A stretch of DNA of 64,000 nt from MGIIa-L3 sp11892u (lineage in GTDB: Archaea > Thermoplasmatota > Poseidoniia > Poseidoniales > Poseidoniaceae): the NCBI GenBank assembly GCA_965659685.1, contig CBFHXB010000002.1:1-64000 (forward strand). Reading direction: 5' to 3'. A model generated the notes under the pieces. The model saw only the letters and a program-made list of their open reading frames with translations, was not told where the DNA came from and made no database searches. How positions within the stretch are numbered: the first letter of the stretch is position 1; each line of letters begins with the position of its first letter. This document shows, piece by piece, positions 42,124 to 50,114 of this stretch. The position numbers and the translations under genes were made by a program.

Positions 42124-45100
42124 ATGTCCCGTGCAGCGTCAGCCATCTCCCTCGTGGTTCTGCTTCTCGCTTCGTTCAGTTCACCCTTGGCGACCCTCCA
42201 TTCCGAACCGCCTCGCGCGCTGGACGATGTCACGGAGCCGATGACCACCTCAGGCCGCAGTTCCACCAGCGGCTTTCTGACCTCAGCGGGAACGGGTTCT
42301 TCCTCCGACCTCGCGTTCATGAATTCGGTCGCGTCACACGGGCAAGGCAGCCTGGCGACCCTCCGTTACACAGCGGACGTGACCTTCGGTTCCCAGACCT
42401 TGTCCGCTTCATGCCCATTCCTCTCCCAATTGCAGGACCTTTGCGATGCGGCGGTGGTCGGCCTGACCGAATCTGGCTCCTATGCGTGGGGAACGGAGAT
42501 CGACACCAGCAACGGTGCCGTCTTGGACCTCAGCGTGTCCGCAGGTCCAGCCGGTGAAGCCTTCATCGGTGGCGAATACGTTGGAAGTTTGGTCTTCCCA
42601 GGGAGTACCTTTGCCTTCTCTCAGAACTTCGAAGGATTCGTCGCAAAAACGGACCCAGTTGGCAATTGGATGTGGTCCGTGGGTTACGCCACGGTCGACG
42701 GCGGATTTGGAGCCACCTCCACGGTGACCGATGTGGCGCTCGACATGGCAGGCAACCACTACGTCACGGGGTACTTCATCGGTGAAACGGATTTTGGCGG
42801 TCAATCCGTCAACGTCAGTGACCTCCAAGCCTTTGTGGCCAAGTACTCCCAGAGCGGAACGTTGGATTGGGTCGTTGACATCGGCGGCCTCAGCAACGAT
42901 TTGGGCGTGGCGTTGGCCACCACCCAATCCGGAAACGTGCACTTGGCGGTCATCTCCAACAGCGCCACCATCAACGCGGCGTCTTCCCTCTATTCCCTCG
43001 TCGGCACACAAGACCTCGTCATGTTTGAGGTGGATCCAAGCGGAGCCATCCTTTCCATGGACGGCTATGGTGTACCCAACGAGGCCACCAGCCTTGGCGC
43101 CCTGGAAACCAACGTCAACGGAGACGTCTTCCTCGGAGGGAGCTTCAAGGGAACGCTGGCCAAATCTGGTTGGTCCATCACGGCCAACCAAGGCAAGTCA
43201 GACCTCTTCGTGATCAAGCAATCTGCCAGCGGCACCGGTGATTGGGCCGTGTCCGGTGGGTCCAGTGAGAACGACACCGTGTCGGGTCTTGGCATCAACA
43301 GCAACGACGAGGTGGTCATCGCGGCTACCCTTTCGGCGAGCGGGACCTTTGGGTCCAAGGCAACCATCCTTTCAGGCGGCTCGGATGCTGTCCTCGCTGG
43401 CCTCACAAGCTCCGGTTCGTGGGATTGGGCGCAGCGCCTTGCCAGCACCCAGAACGAGTACGCGTTCGACCTCACGGTGAACACGACAGATGAGGCCATC
43501 CTTGTTGGCGGATTCGGGGGGAGCATCACCCAAGGAACGAACTCCATCTCTCCCACGGGGGCCATCGATGCAATGGCCTTCGGCTTCGACCCTGCCACGT
43601 TGATCGATACCGACGCCGACGGCGTGCCCGATGTCCGCGACAACTGCCCCACCGTCAGCAATCCCGGCCAAGGCAACACCGACTTCGACAGCGAAGGTGA
43701 CGCCTGTGATTCCGACGACGACAACGACGGCCTCACGGACAGCTACCCGGACCTCTGCCCACGCAACGGTCAGTACAATTGGACCTCAATGCAGGATTTG
43801 GAAGACCCTGCAAGTTCAACGGACTGGGACAACGACGGGTGCAGGGACGCCTTGGAGGACGACGACGACGACAACGACGGTGTTCTTGACGTCGACGATG
43901 CCTGCCAACACACAGGCTACAATCCACCTCGACCGACGTGGGTTTCCAACGCCACGAACGATTTGGACGGCGACGGCTGCCGTGACTTCGACGAGGACCT
44001 TGACGACGACGGCGACGGCTTCGAAGACGGCGCGGACTCCTGTCCATCCGTGGCCGGGACCTCCACCTTGGGCGGACTGGTCGGCTGCACGGACGGAGAC
44101 ATGGACGGATGGGCCGATTCCTTGGACGACTGTCCAGAGTTCGCAGGAAATTCGACGGCCAACAACACCAATGCATGCCCTGACCAAGACGGTGACGGGT
44201 GGGCCGACATTCAGGACGACTTCGTGTTCGAGCCCACTCAGTGGTCCGACACGGACGGCGATGGATTTGGCGACAACGCTGACGGGATCACACCAGACGC
44301 TTGTCCTGATTTCCCCGGCGCTTCTGATGTGGACCGCTTTGGTTGCAACGACCCAGACGGCGACGGTCGCTCTTCGCCCGACGCCGAGTGGACCCTCGAA
44401 GACGGTGCAGACGCTTTCCCCACAGATCCCGCACAATGGTCCGATTACGACGGCGATGGCCTCGGGGACAACCACAACGATGCGGATTGGGACGACCGGA
44501 GCCCAACTTTGCCCGGCGAGTACCTTCTGATCGTGGGTGCCTATGACCGCTGCCCTGGCGTTGCCGGCACGTCCACCAAGTTGGGTGTTCTCGGCTGCCC
44601 GGACCTCGACGGCGACGGCTACGCGGACACGATGGACGCTTTCCCACGTGATGCGACCCAATGGACGGACGACGACGGGGACGGTTACGGTGACAACCAG
44701 AGCGGTTTCGAGGCGGACGCATGCCCTTCCACCTCAGGGAACTCCACGGAAGACCGATTTGGCTGCGAGGACTACGACGGCGACGGCTGGTCGGATCCCT
44801 TTGACGGCGTTGGTTCTGACGCTGCGCCCGAGGACCCAACACAATGGAGCGATGCTGACGGTGATTTCTGGTACGACAATCCCGACGGCAACTTTGCCGA
44901 CGAATGCCCGAATGCGCCCGTTGCGTCCGGAGCGGCGACGAGGCTCACTGGTATCGACCGCAACGGTTGCCCCGACGCGGACTTTGACGGGTACTCCGAC
45001 CCTGATGAGAACCACAACGCATCCATGGGTGCCGACGCCTGCCCAGAAGATGGATATGATCCCACCATCACCTCCACCGTCGACCGTTTCGGCTGCTTGG

Positions 45101-45588
45101 ATTCCGATGGCGACGGCTACTCCGACCCCGATGAGGGTTGGACCGTGGCCATGGGCGGCGACGCCTTCCCCAACGACCCCACCAAATGGCTGCCAGAGGT
45201 GTCCGAGGACGGTGACGGGTCCTCCGGTGGCTTCGGAAGCATCGCGATGATCGGTGGCGTGGTGCTGCTGATCGGCGCCATCGCTGCTGTGCTCGTTCTT
45301 CGTGGACGCGGCGGTCCTGATGCCGACAAGGCATGGACGGCGGCTCCCGACGGACTCCCACCCTTGCAGGCCATGGCGCCCGCTGTCGCGATGCCGCCCG
45401 GTTTGGCCATGCCTGCCTCAAAGGTCGCCATGCCTCCTGGGCTTGCGATGCCGGTTGCCGCCCCTGCACCCGTTCCGGTCGTGGACCCTGCGGCGAAGAG
45501 TTACTACGACGGCCTCCTGGCCCAAGGCTACGACCCGGCGTCTGCGTTGTCCTACACCCAACAGTACTACCCGGGCTTCCAAGCCTGA
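42124..45588 (+). CDS. Giant secreted surface protein: beta-propeller-like repeats plus calcium-type repeats
   Basis: A 1154-residue protein. Signal peptide MSRAASAISLVVLLLASFSS; residues about 60-490 contain repeats such as GDWAVSGGSSENDTVSGLGI, resembling SBBP beta-propeller units. Residues about 500-1010 hold TSP3/EF-type loops (DTDADGVPDVRDNCP, DTDGDGFGDN). A helix (IAMIGGVVLLIGAIAAVLVL) is followed by a cytoplasmic Met/Pro/Ala-rich tail with two MPPGLAMP repeats, ending YDPASALSYTQQYYPGF. It is likely anchored on the surface and calcium stabilised, with function in adhesion or coat formation. The tail motif suggests an intracellular docking site, which is inference. Confidence 0.85.
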   Translation: MSRAASAISLVVLLLASFSSPLATLHSEPPRALDDVTEPMTTSGRSSTSGFLTSAGTGSSSDLAFMNSVASHGQGSLATLRYTADVTFGSQTLSASCPFLSQLQDLCDAAVVGLTESGSYAWGTEIDTSNGAVLDLSVSAGPAGEAFIGGEYVGSLVFPGSTFAFSQNFEGFVAKTDPVGNWMWSVGYATVDGGFGATSTVTDVALDMAGNHYVTGYFIGETDFGGQSVNVSDLQAFVAKYSQSGTLDWVVDIGGLSNDLGVALATTQSGNVHLAVISNSATINAASSLYSLVGTQDLVMFEVDPSGAILSMDGYGVPNEATSLGALETNVNGDVFLGGSFKGTLAKSGWSITANQGKSDLFVIKQSASGTGDWAVSGGSSENDTVSGLGINSNDEVVIAATLSASGTFGSKATILSGGSDAVLAGLTSSGSWDWAQRLASTQNEYAFDLTVNTTDEAILVGGFGGSITQGTNSISPTGAIDAMAFGFDPATLIDTDADGVPDVRDNCPTVSNPGQGNTDFDSEGDACDSDDDNDGLTDSYPDLCPRNGQYNWTSMQDLEDPASSTDWDNDGCRDALEDDDDDNDGVLDVDDACQHTGYNPPRPTWVSNATNDLDGDGCRDFDEDLDDDGDGFEDGADSCPSVAGTSTLGGLVGCTDGDMDGWADSLDDCPEFAGNSTANNTNACPDQDGDGWADIQDDFVFEPTQWSDTDGDGFGDNADGITPDACPDFPGASDVDRFGCNDPDGDGRSSPDAEWTLEDGADAFPTDPAQWSDYDGDGLGDNHNDADWDDRSPTLPGEYLLIVGAYDRCPGVAGTSTKLGVLGCPDLDGDGYADTMDAFPRDATQWTDDDGDGYGDNQSGFEADACPSTSGNSTEDRFGCEDYDGDGWSDPFDGVGSDAAPEDPTQWSDADGDFWYDNPDGNFADECPNAPVASGAATRLTGIDRNGCPDADFDGYSDPDENHNASMGADACPEDGYDPTITSTVDRFGCLDSDGDGYSDPDEGWTVAMGGDAFPNDPTKWLPEVSEDGDGSSGGFGSIAMIGGVVLLIGAIAAVLVLRGRGGPDADKAWTAAPDGLPPLQAMAPAVAMPPGLAMPASKVAMPPGLAMPVAAPAPVPVVDPAAKSYYDGLLAQGYDPASALSYTQQYYPGFQA
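43600..45150 (+). repeat. TSP3/calcium-loop repeats in the giant protein
   Basis: About fifteen D-x-D-x-DG loops occur, with regular C-P or D-A-F-P partners (DACPDFPGASDVDRFGC, GADAFPTDPAQWSDYDGDG). Units are more degenerate than those at 7.1-7.8 kb, suggesting an older array. Confidence 0.7.
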
Positions 45589-45636
45589 CCGTGGTTCCAA
45601 GGGAAGCCTCTTGAAGATGGGCCGGGCCCTCGGGCC

Positions 45637-47058
45637 ATGCAGTCCAGCACGGATTCCCCTCCGTTCCTTGTGGCCGACGAAAGCCTCGCAGATTTTGGGC
45701 GCCTCGAAATTGGCATTGCCGAGCATGAAATGCCCGGTCTGATGGCCATCCGTTCTCGGTATGCACCGCAGCGGCCCCTCAAAGGCGTTCGCGTGACCGG
45801 GTCGCTCCACATGACGATTCAGACGGCGGTGCTCATCGAGACGCTCGTCGAATTGGGGGCCGACGTCCGCTGGGCCAGTTGCAACATCTTCTCGACGCAA
45901 GATCACGCCGCTTCGGCCATCGCCGTCAGCGGCGTTCCCGTGTTCGCGTGGAAAGGCATGAACCTCGAAGAATACTGGGACTGCACCTACCACGCCTTGT
46001 CGCACGACGACGGACGTGGGCCACAACTCATCGTCGACGACGGTGGCGATGCCACCTTGTTGATTCACAAGGGCTACGAGCTGGAGCACGGCGACCGCTG
46101 GATTGACACGCCTTCAGACAGCACCGAGGAAGCCGTCATCAAGGACTTGCTTCGCCGTATCCACGCCGAAGATTCGACACGCTGGACGCGCATGGTCGAG
46201 GACTTGGTCGGGGTTTCTGAGGAGACCACCACCGGTGTTCATCGCTTGATTCAACGTTTCGAGGAAGGAAAGTTGCTTTTCCCCGCCATCAACGTCAACG
46301 ACTCGGTCACGAAGTCGAAGTTCGACAACCTGTACGGCTGCCGAGAGTCCCTGGTGGACGGCATCAAGCGGGCCACGGACGTGATGATCTCCGGAAAGTT
46401 GGCCGTCGTGTGTGGCTTTGGTGACGTCGGGAAGGGCTCTGCCGCTGCCCTTCGTGCCCAAGGGGCACGCGTCATCGTCACGGAAATCGATCCGATTTGC
46501 GCGCTTCAGGCCGCGATGGAAGGCTACACCGTGACGACCGTCGAAGACGCGCTTGCCACCGCGGACATCTTCGTGACCGCCACTGGAAACAAGGACATCA
46601 TCACGCTCGACCACATGCGCCGCATGAAGGACCAGGCGATTGTCTGCAACATCGGACACTTCGACAACGAGATTCAGGTTGAAGCGCTTCAGGGTGCGTC
46701 CGACGTCGGCCACCAGAACATCAAGCCTCAAGTCGACCGCTACGATTTCCCCGAAGGACACAGCATCTACCTGCTCGCCGAGGGCCGTTTGGTCAACCTC
46801 GGCTGTGCCACCGGCCATCCCTCCTTCGTGATGTCAAACAGTTTTGCCAATCAGGTCCTTGCACAAATGGACCTGTGGGCGAACCGGGACAACGCCGAGA
46901 TCAAGGTCAGTATCCTGCCAAAGCACCTCGACGAAGAGGTCGCCATGCTGCATCTCGAGCGCATTGGTGCCAAGTTGACGCCTCTGTCCACGGATCAAGC
47001 CGAGTACATCGGTGTGGACGTGCAGGGTCCATACAAGCCGGAAGCCTACCGCTACTGA
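45637..47058 (+). CDS. ahcY: S-adenosylhomocysteinase
   Basis: A 473-residue protein. The N-terminal part has LHMTIQTAVLIETLVELGA, ASCNIFSTQDHAAAA-like sequence (observed ASAIA) and KGMNLEEYWDCTYHAL. The NAD-binding domain has VCGFGDVGKGSAAALRAQGA and TEIDPICALQAAMEGY, and the C-terminus ends YKPEAYRY as in known enzymes. It hydrolyses S-adenosylhomocysteine to adenosine and homocysteine, supporting methylation reactions. The start ATG 45637 is in a plausible place, but I see no strong TATA. The gene is convergent with purP. Confidence 0.96.
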   Translation: MQSSTDSPPFLVADESLADFGRLEIGIAEHEMPGLMAIRSRYAPQRPLKGVRVTGSLHMTIQTAVLIETLVELGADVRWASCNIFSTQDHAASAIAVSGVPVFAWKGMNLEEYWDCTYHALSHDDGRGPQLIVDDGGDATLLIHKGYELEHGDRWIDTPSDSTEEAVIKDLLRRIHAEDSTRWTRMVEDLVGVSEETTTGVHRLIQRFEEGKLLFPAINVNDSVTKSKFDNLYGCRESLVDGIKRATDVMISGKLAVVCGFGDVGKGSAAALRAQGARVIVTEIDPICALQAAMEGYTVTTVEDALATADIFVTATGNKDIITLDHMRRMKDQAIVCNIGHFDNEIQVEALQGASDVGHQNIKPQVDRYDFPEGHSIYLLAEGRLVNLGCATGHPSFVMSNSFANQVLAQMDLWANRDNAEIKVSILPKHLDEEVAMLHLERIGAKLTPLSTDQAEYIGVDVQGPYKPEAYRY

Positions 47059-47121
47059 TTCAACCGACGTTGGCGGCAGAAAATCGGTGGTCGAATGACC
47101 ACCGCATCCGAGTGCGATTGC

Positions 47122-48279
47122 TCAGGTCAGGACTTCGAGCAAACGGTCCTGCTCGGCTGCACGGCGGAGTTCCATCGCGATGCGACGGCCGCTGCTCATC
47201 GGCTTGCGCCACAGGGCGTTGCCGTAGGGATGGCCAACGTTGACGTGGACGTTGGTGCCACCGCCGAGACGAGGTGCGACGTCGTAAATCGCGTAGTTCA
47301 TGTCCTTGTCAATGCAGGTCTGCAGGCAGAAAGGACCGATGACGCCAGGGTCGTAATGCTCCTGAGCGGCGTCAATGAATTTCTCACCGAGTTCAAACGC
47401 GGTTTCGAGAAGCGATTCTCGGATGGTGGCGGTGTTGTGACCGACCACGGTCATCTCGGGGATCTGTTGGTGTGCGGGCATGGTCATCTGCTGGGGGGCA
47501 GGAAGGCGGACGTGGCCGTCAAGGGAGGATTCGAAGCGCCAATCCACCCCGAGAAGTTCCAAGGATTCGTCACGGTCAGCGAGCGGGCTGTGGAAGAAAT
47601 TGAGGTTGAACACCGGACCGATGACGTACCGCTCGATGCGGGCGCCATCGAGGCTTTCTTGGTCGATGATGCCCTCCTTCAGCAGGGTTTGTGACTTCTC
47701 GACGTATTCCTCGTAGGACGCACAGGTGAAGAAGCCCCGTTCCAACTTCTTCTGAGCGTGGTGCAACTTGACGATGACCAAGCAATCGATGTCCTGTGGG
47801 TCGTTGATGGCCTCTGGGTACGGCAAGCCGGCCTTGTCGAGGATCCAGTAGTAGTCCTGGTCCTCGGTCCGCTCTTCCATGCGGAGCATGTTCCTTGACC
47901 CAAACATGGGGACGTGGAAATCGTTCTCGATGGCGTCGATGTCGCAATACGACGTGAAGGAACGGTTGGGGATGTACACCACGTTTCGGTCACGCATGCG
48001 CTGCTGCATGGCCGGATCGAGGACGCCGTCAAAGGACGGCATGACGATGGCCTTGTCCACCATGCCGCGACGAACACGGCCAGACGAACTTCGCTCAGAA
48101 CGGAAATACTTCGCGTAGGTCTTCTCCCGACCTTCCTTGCAGTAGGCCACCGTTGGGAAACCCTCCTCGATGGCGCCATCGCAGATGTCGAGGGCAGAAT
48201 GGGACGCCGTCATGCCGACGCGGAGCTTCATCCGGTCGTAGTTCTCGACGATGCCAGCGATGTCGTCACGGGTAATCAT
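47122..48279 (-). CDS. purP: IMP biosynthesis enzyme PurP (formate-dependent AICAR formyltransferase)
   Basis: A 385-residue ATP-grasp protein of archaeal type, starting MITRDDIAGIVENYD at ATG 48279 with GGAGG upstream. Recognisable segments are TVAYCKEGREKTYAKYF, VYIPNRSFTSYCDI and GPFCLQTCIDKDMNYAIYDVA followed by RLGGGTNVH. It converts AICAR, formate and ATP to FAICAR in archaeal purine synthesis, replacing the folate-dependent PurH step. It follows the coiled-coil gene by 35 nt on the same strand. Confidence 0.93.
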   Translation of the reverse strand: MITRDDIAGIVENYDRMKLRVGMTASHSALDICDGAIEEGFPTVAYCKEGREKTYAKYFRSERSSSGRVRRGMVDKAIVMPSFDGVLDPAMQQRMRDRNVVYIPNRSFTSYCDIDAIENDFHVPMFGSRNMLRMEERTEDQDYYWILDKAGLPYPEAINDPQDIDCLVIVKLHHAQKKLERGFFTCASYEEYVEKSQTLLKEGIIDQESLDGARIERYVIGPVFNLNFFHSPLADRDESLELLGVDWRFESSLDGHVRLPAPQQMTMPAHQQIPEMTVVGHNTATIRESLLETAFELGEKFIDAAQEHYDPGVIGPFCLQTCIDKDMNYAIYDVAPRLGGGTNVHVNVGHPYGNALWRKPMSSGRRIAMELRRAAEQDRLLEVLT

Positions 48280-48314
48280 ACCAAGGCCTCCAATCGAACT
48301 CGCCGGGGGGGTTC

Positions 48315-49205
48315 TCAATCATACCGCTGCAGTTGCATCAGCTCGTCGGTCGAGAGCGTCTCGCCAGACATCAGTTTGCCCATGAGATCTGAGACTTCCA
48401 TGCGTGGTGTCGGGCGGTGGCTTTCGCCGCTGTCGGCACTGCGCATGGCCCGAAGCATGTCCTGGACGGAGTGGAGGCATCGCAGGGAGACAATGTAGTG
48501 GTGGTGCGCGCTGTCGGCTTCACGCTTGATGGAGCGAAGTTCACGGTGAGCTCGCTCTTGCTTGGCCCGGGTGTCGTCCACCTGTGCGTGCCACTTGAGC
48601 ATCAGGTCGTGCGCGGCTTGTGCGGCGGCAGCGGCTTCTTCCACTTCTTGGTGCGCCGCTTCTTGCTCTTCTTGGGCCTGCTTCAGGTCTGCACTGGCGG
48701 CGCCGAGTTCCGTGTCGCTGGATTCTGCGGCCTTCATGTCGCGAATCTGCTTTTGGATGCTCTTCATGCGCTCCATGACCTTCTTTTCGTTCTTGCCCGT
48801 GTGACGCCCTTGCTCAAATTCGCGCTCAAGGCGGTCAAGGTCACGGCGGAGGCTGTGGAGGGTCACGGGGCGCTCGCGACGGCCGCGGCGGCCGAAGGGC
48901 TGCTCTTCTTGCTGGGGCTGAGGTCCGCGGGATTCCTCGATCTTGGAACGGGCGGAACGGACGCGGTCCGTGGCCTCCTTTCGGACTTCTTTCTTTGAGC
49001 GCACAATTTCGTTGAGTTGCTCACGCACCTCACGCTGCTGCTTCACTTCGGTGATGAGTTCGCGGACTTCACCGCTGAGTTCGTCTCGGGCGGTCCTTGC
49101 CGTCCGGGCTTTCTCGTTGTGCCCGTCGCGGGCCTCACGGTAGGTGGTCGCTTTCGTGTCCACCATCGTTCGTCGTTCTTCAAGCAGGGACTTGAGGTCG
49201 CTCAT
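48315..49205 (-). CDS. Coiled-coil protein (COG1340-like)
   Basis: A 296-residue protein almost wholly helical and highly charged, start ATG 49205 (MSDLKSLLEERRTMV) with a GGTGACC Shine-Dalgarno. The central block LRRDLDRLEREFEQGRHTG then EKKVMERMKSIQKQI parallels the protein at 57.8-58.8 kb. The C-terminus has a short motif (DLMGKLMSGETLSTDELM) reminiscent of the TUTase-like protein tail. It resembles conserved archaeal coiled-coil proteins of unknown function. A TATA-like GGGTTAAAT lies near 49258. Confidence 0.75.
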   Translation of the reverse strand: MSDLKSLLEERRTMVDTKATTYREARDGHNEKARTARTARDELSGEVRELITEVKQQREVREQLNEIVRSKKEVRKEATDRVRSARSKIEESRGPQPQQEEQPFGRRGRRERPVTLHSLRRDLDRLEREFEQGRHTGKNEKKVMERMKSIQKQIRDMKAAESSDTELGAASADLKQAQEEQEAAHQEVEEAAAAAQAAHDLMLKWHAQVDDTRAKQERAHRELRSIKREADSAHHHYIVSLRCLHSVQDMLRAMRSADSGESHRPTPRMEVSDLMGKLMSGETLSTDELMQLQRYD

Positions 49206-49253
49206 CGTGGTCACCGTCAGGCCATGGACCCGACGTGGGAGCCACCTGCACGT

Positions 49254-49262
49254 CGCATTTAA
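49254..49262 (-). promoter_or_regulatory. TATA box of the coiled-coil/purP unit
   Basis: GGGTTAAAT on the minus strand is centred about 53 nt before ATG 49205, predicting a leader of about 26 nt with a Shine-Dalgarno sequence. It starts just before the stop of the Roadblock gene, separating the two transcription units. Confidence 0.45.
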
Positions 49263-49266
49263 CCCT

Positions 49267-49575
49267 TCAGCGTGACAAGAGACCGCAGCACCGCTGCACT
49301 TCGACCAAAAGACCCCCAAGATTGGGGGCCTCATCGGTCAAGATCAGCAGAAGTTCACCCCCGTCGAGTCGTTCTGCATGCACCCAACCGTGTTCGGCTT
49401 CAACGGTCATCCTGTGGTTCGGATTGAGCACCCCAAGGGCTTCGACGCCGGCTTGGCGGGCTTCATGAGCTCGCGGTCCTGCCGAGGCGAGCGCCAACCC
49501 ACCCGGTTCCAGAAAGGCCACTCCTGTGATTTCGGTGCGGGCGGCACACAATCCCTCCAGCACGGATTGCGCCAT
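49267..49575 (-). CDS. Roadblock/LC7-like small protein
   Basis: About 102 residues from ATG 49575 (GTG 49590 is possible). Pattern: VLEGLCAARTEITGVAFLEPGG (helix then strand), ALASAGP, then VEAEHGWVHAERLDGGELLLILTDEAPN and a final helix. This matches the alpha-beta-beta-alpha-beta-beta-beta-alpha Roadblock/LC7 fold found with small GTPases and in MglB. It is the last gene of the four-gene cluster containing the TUTase-like gene. Partner GTPases are not in the window. Confidence 0.6.
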   Translation of the reverse strand: MAQSVLEGLCAARTEITGVAFLEPGGLALASAGPRAHEARQAGVEALGVLNPNHRMTVEAEHGWVHAERLDGGELLLILTDEAPNLGGLLVEVQRCCGLLSR

Positions 49576-49600
49576 GCTGGGAGGACGCACCTTCGGTGCA

Positions 49601-50110
49601 TCAGCCTTCCCACGGAGGCTCAGATGGCATCGGGCCGCGCATCAGAAGGCCGAGGCCGTCGGCGTAGTAGTCGTGCAGGTCCCCCTCTCGGCGCAGGCCA
49701 CGCCGTTCGTAGAATCGAATCGCACCGTGATTGTTGGCGCGCACCTCCAACCGAATCCCACTCAATCCCTCGTCACGACCGGCTTGGACCGCCATCTCCC
49801 AACCAAGGCCACCAAGGCCACGGCCTTGGATGGACCCGTGGACGGCGAACGCGACGACCCTCAAGTCCACGTCCTTGAAGGGGGTCGTCCACAGCAAACC
49901 ACGCAACTGCTCGGGACCCACGGTGGTCAAGGCTTCGTCAGCCTCGTGCTCAAGCAGGATCAGGTTTCCCTTCCATGTCGGCACGGGAAGGCTGGCGAGG
50001 CTGGTCGGGGTGTAGGATTCTCCGGTCTGCGAAAGGAAGAGTTCGCACGCGGCCTGAGCCCACGCTTCGCTCCATTCGGCCGGACGTTGTGCGGTGCACC
50101 AGGTGAACAT
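49601..50110 (-). CDS. GNAT-family N-acetyltransferase
   Basis: A 169-residue protein from ATG 50110. Motif A of GNAT enzymes is clear (VVAFAVHGSIQGRGLGGLGWEMAV, with Q-G-R-G-L-G for CoA), followed by LSGIRLEVRANNHGAIRFYERRGL, the motif B region typical of RimI-like enzymes. The N-terminal part is variable. It begins 4 nt downstream of the TUTase-like gene's stop, so it belongs to the same operon. Substrate unknown; N-terminal acetylation of proteins or small-molecule acetylation are options. Confidence 0.88.
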   Translation of the reverse strand: MFTWCTAQRPAEWSEAWAQAACELFLSQTGESYTPTSLASLPVPTWKGNLILLEHEADEALTTVGPEQLRGLLWTTPFKDVDLRVVAFAVHGSIQGRGLGGLGWEMAVQAGRDEGLSGIRLEVRANNHGAIRFYERRGLRREGDLHDYYADGLGLLMRGPMPSEPPWEG

Positions 50111-50114
50111 GGGT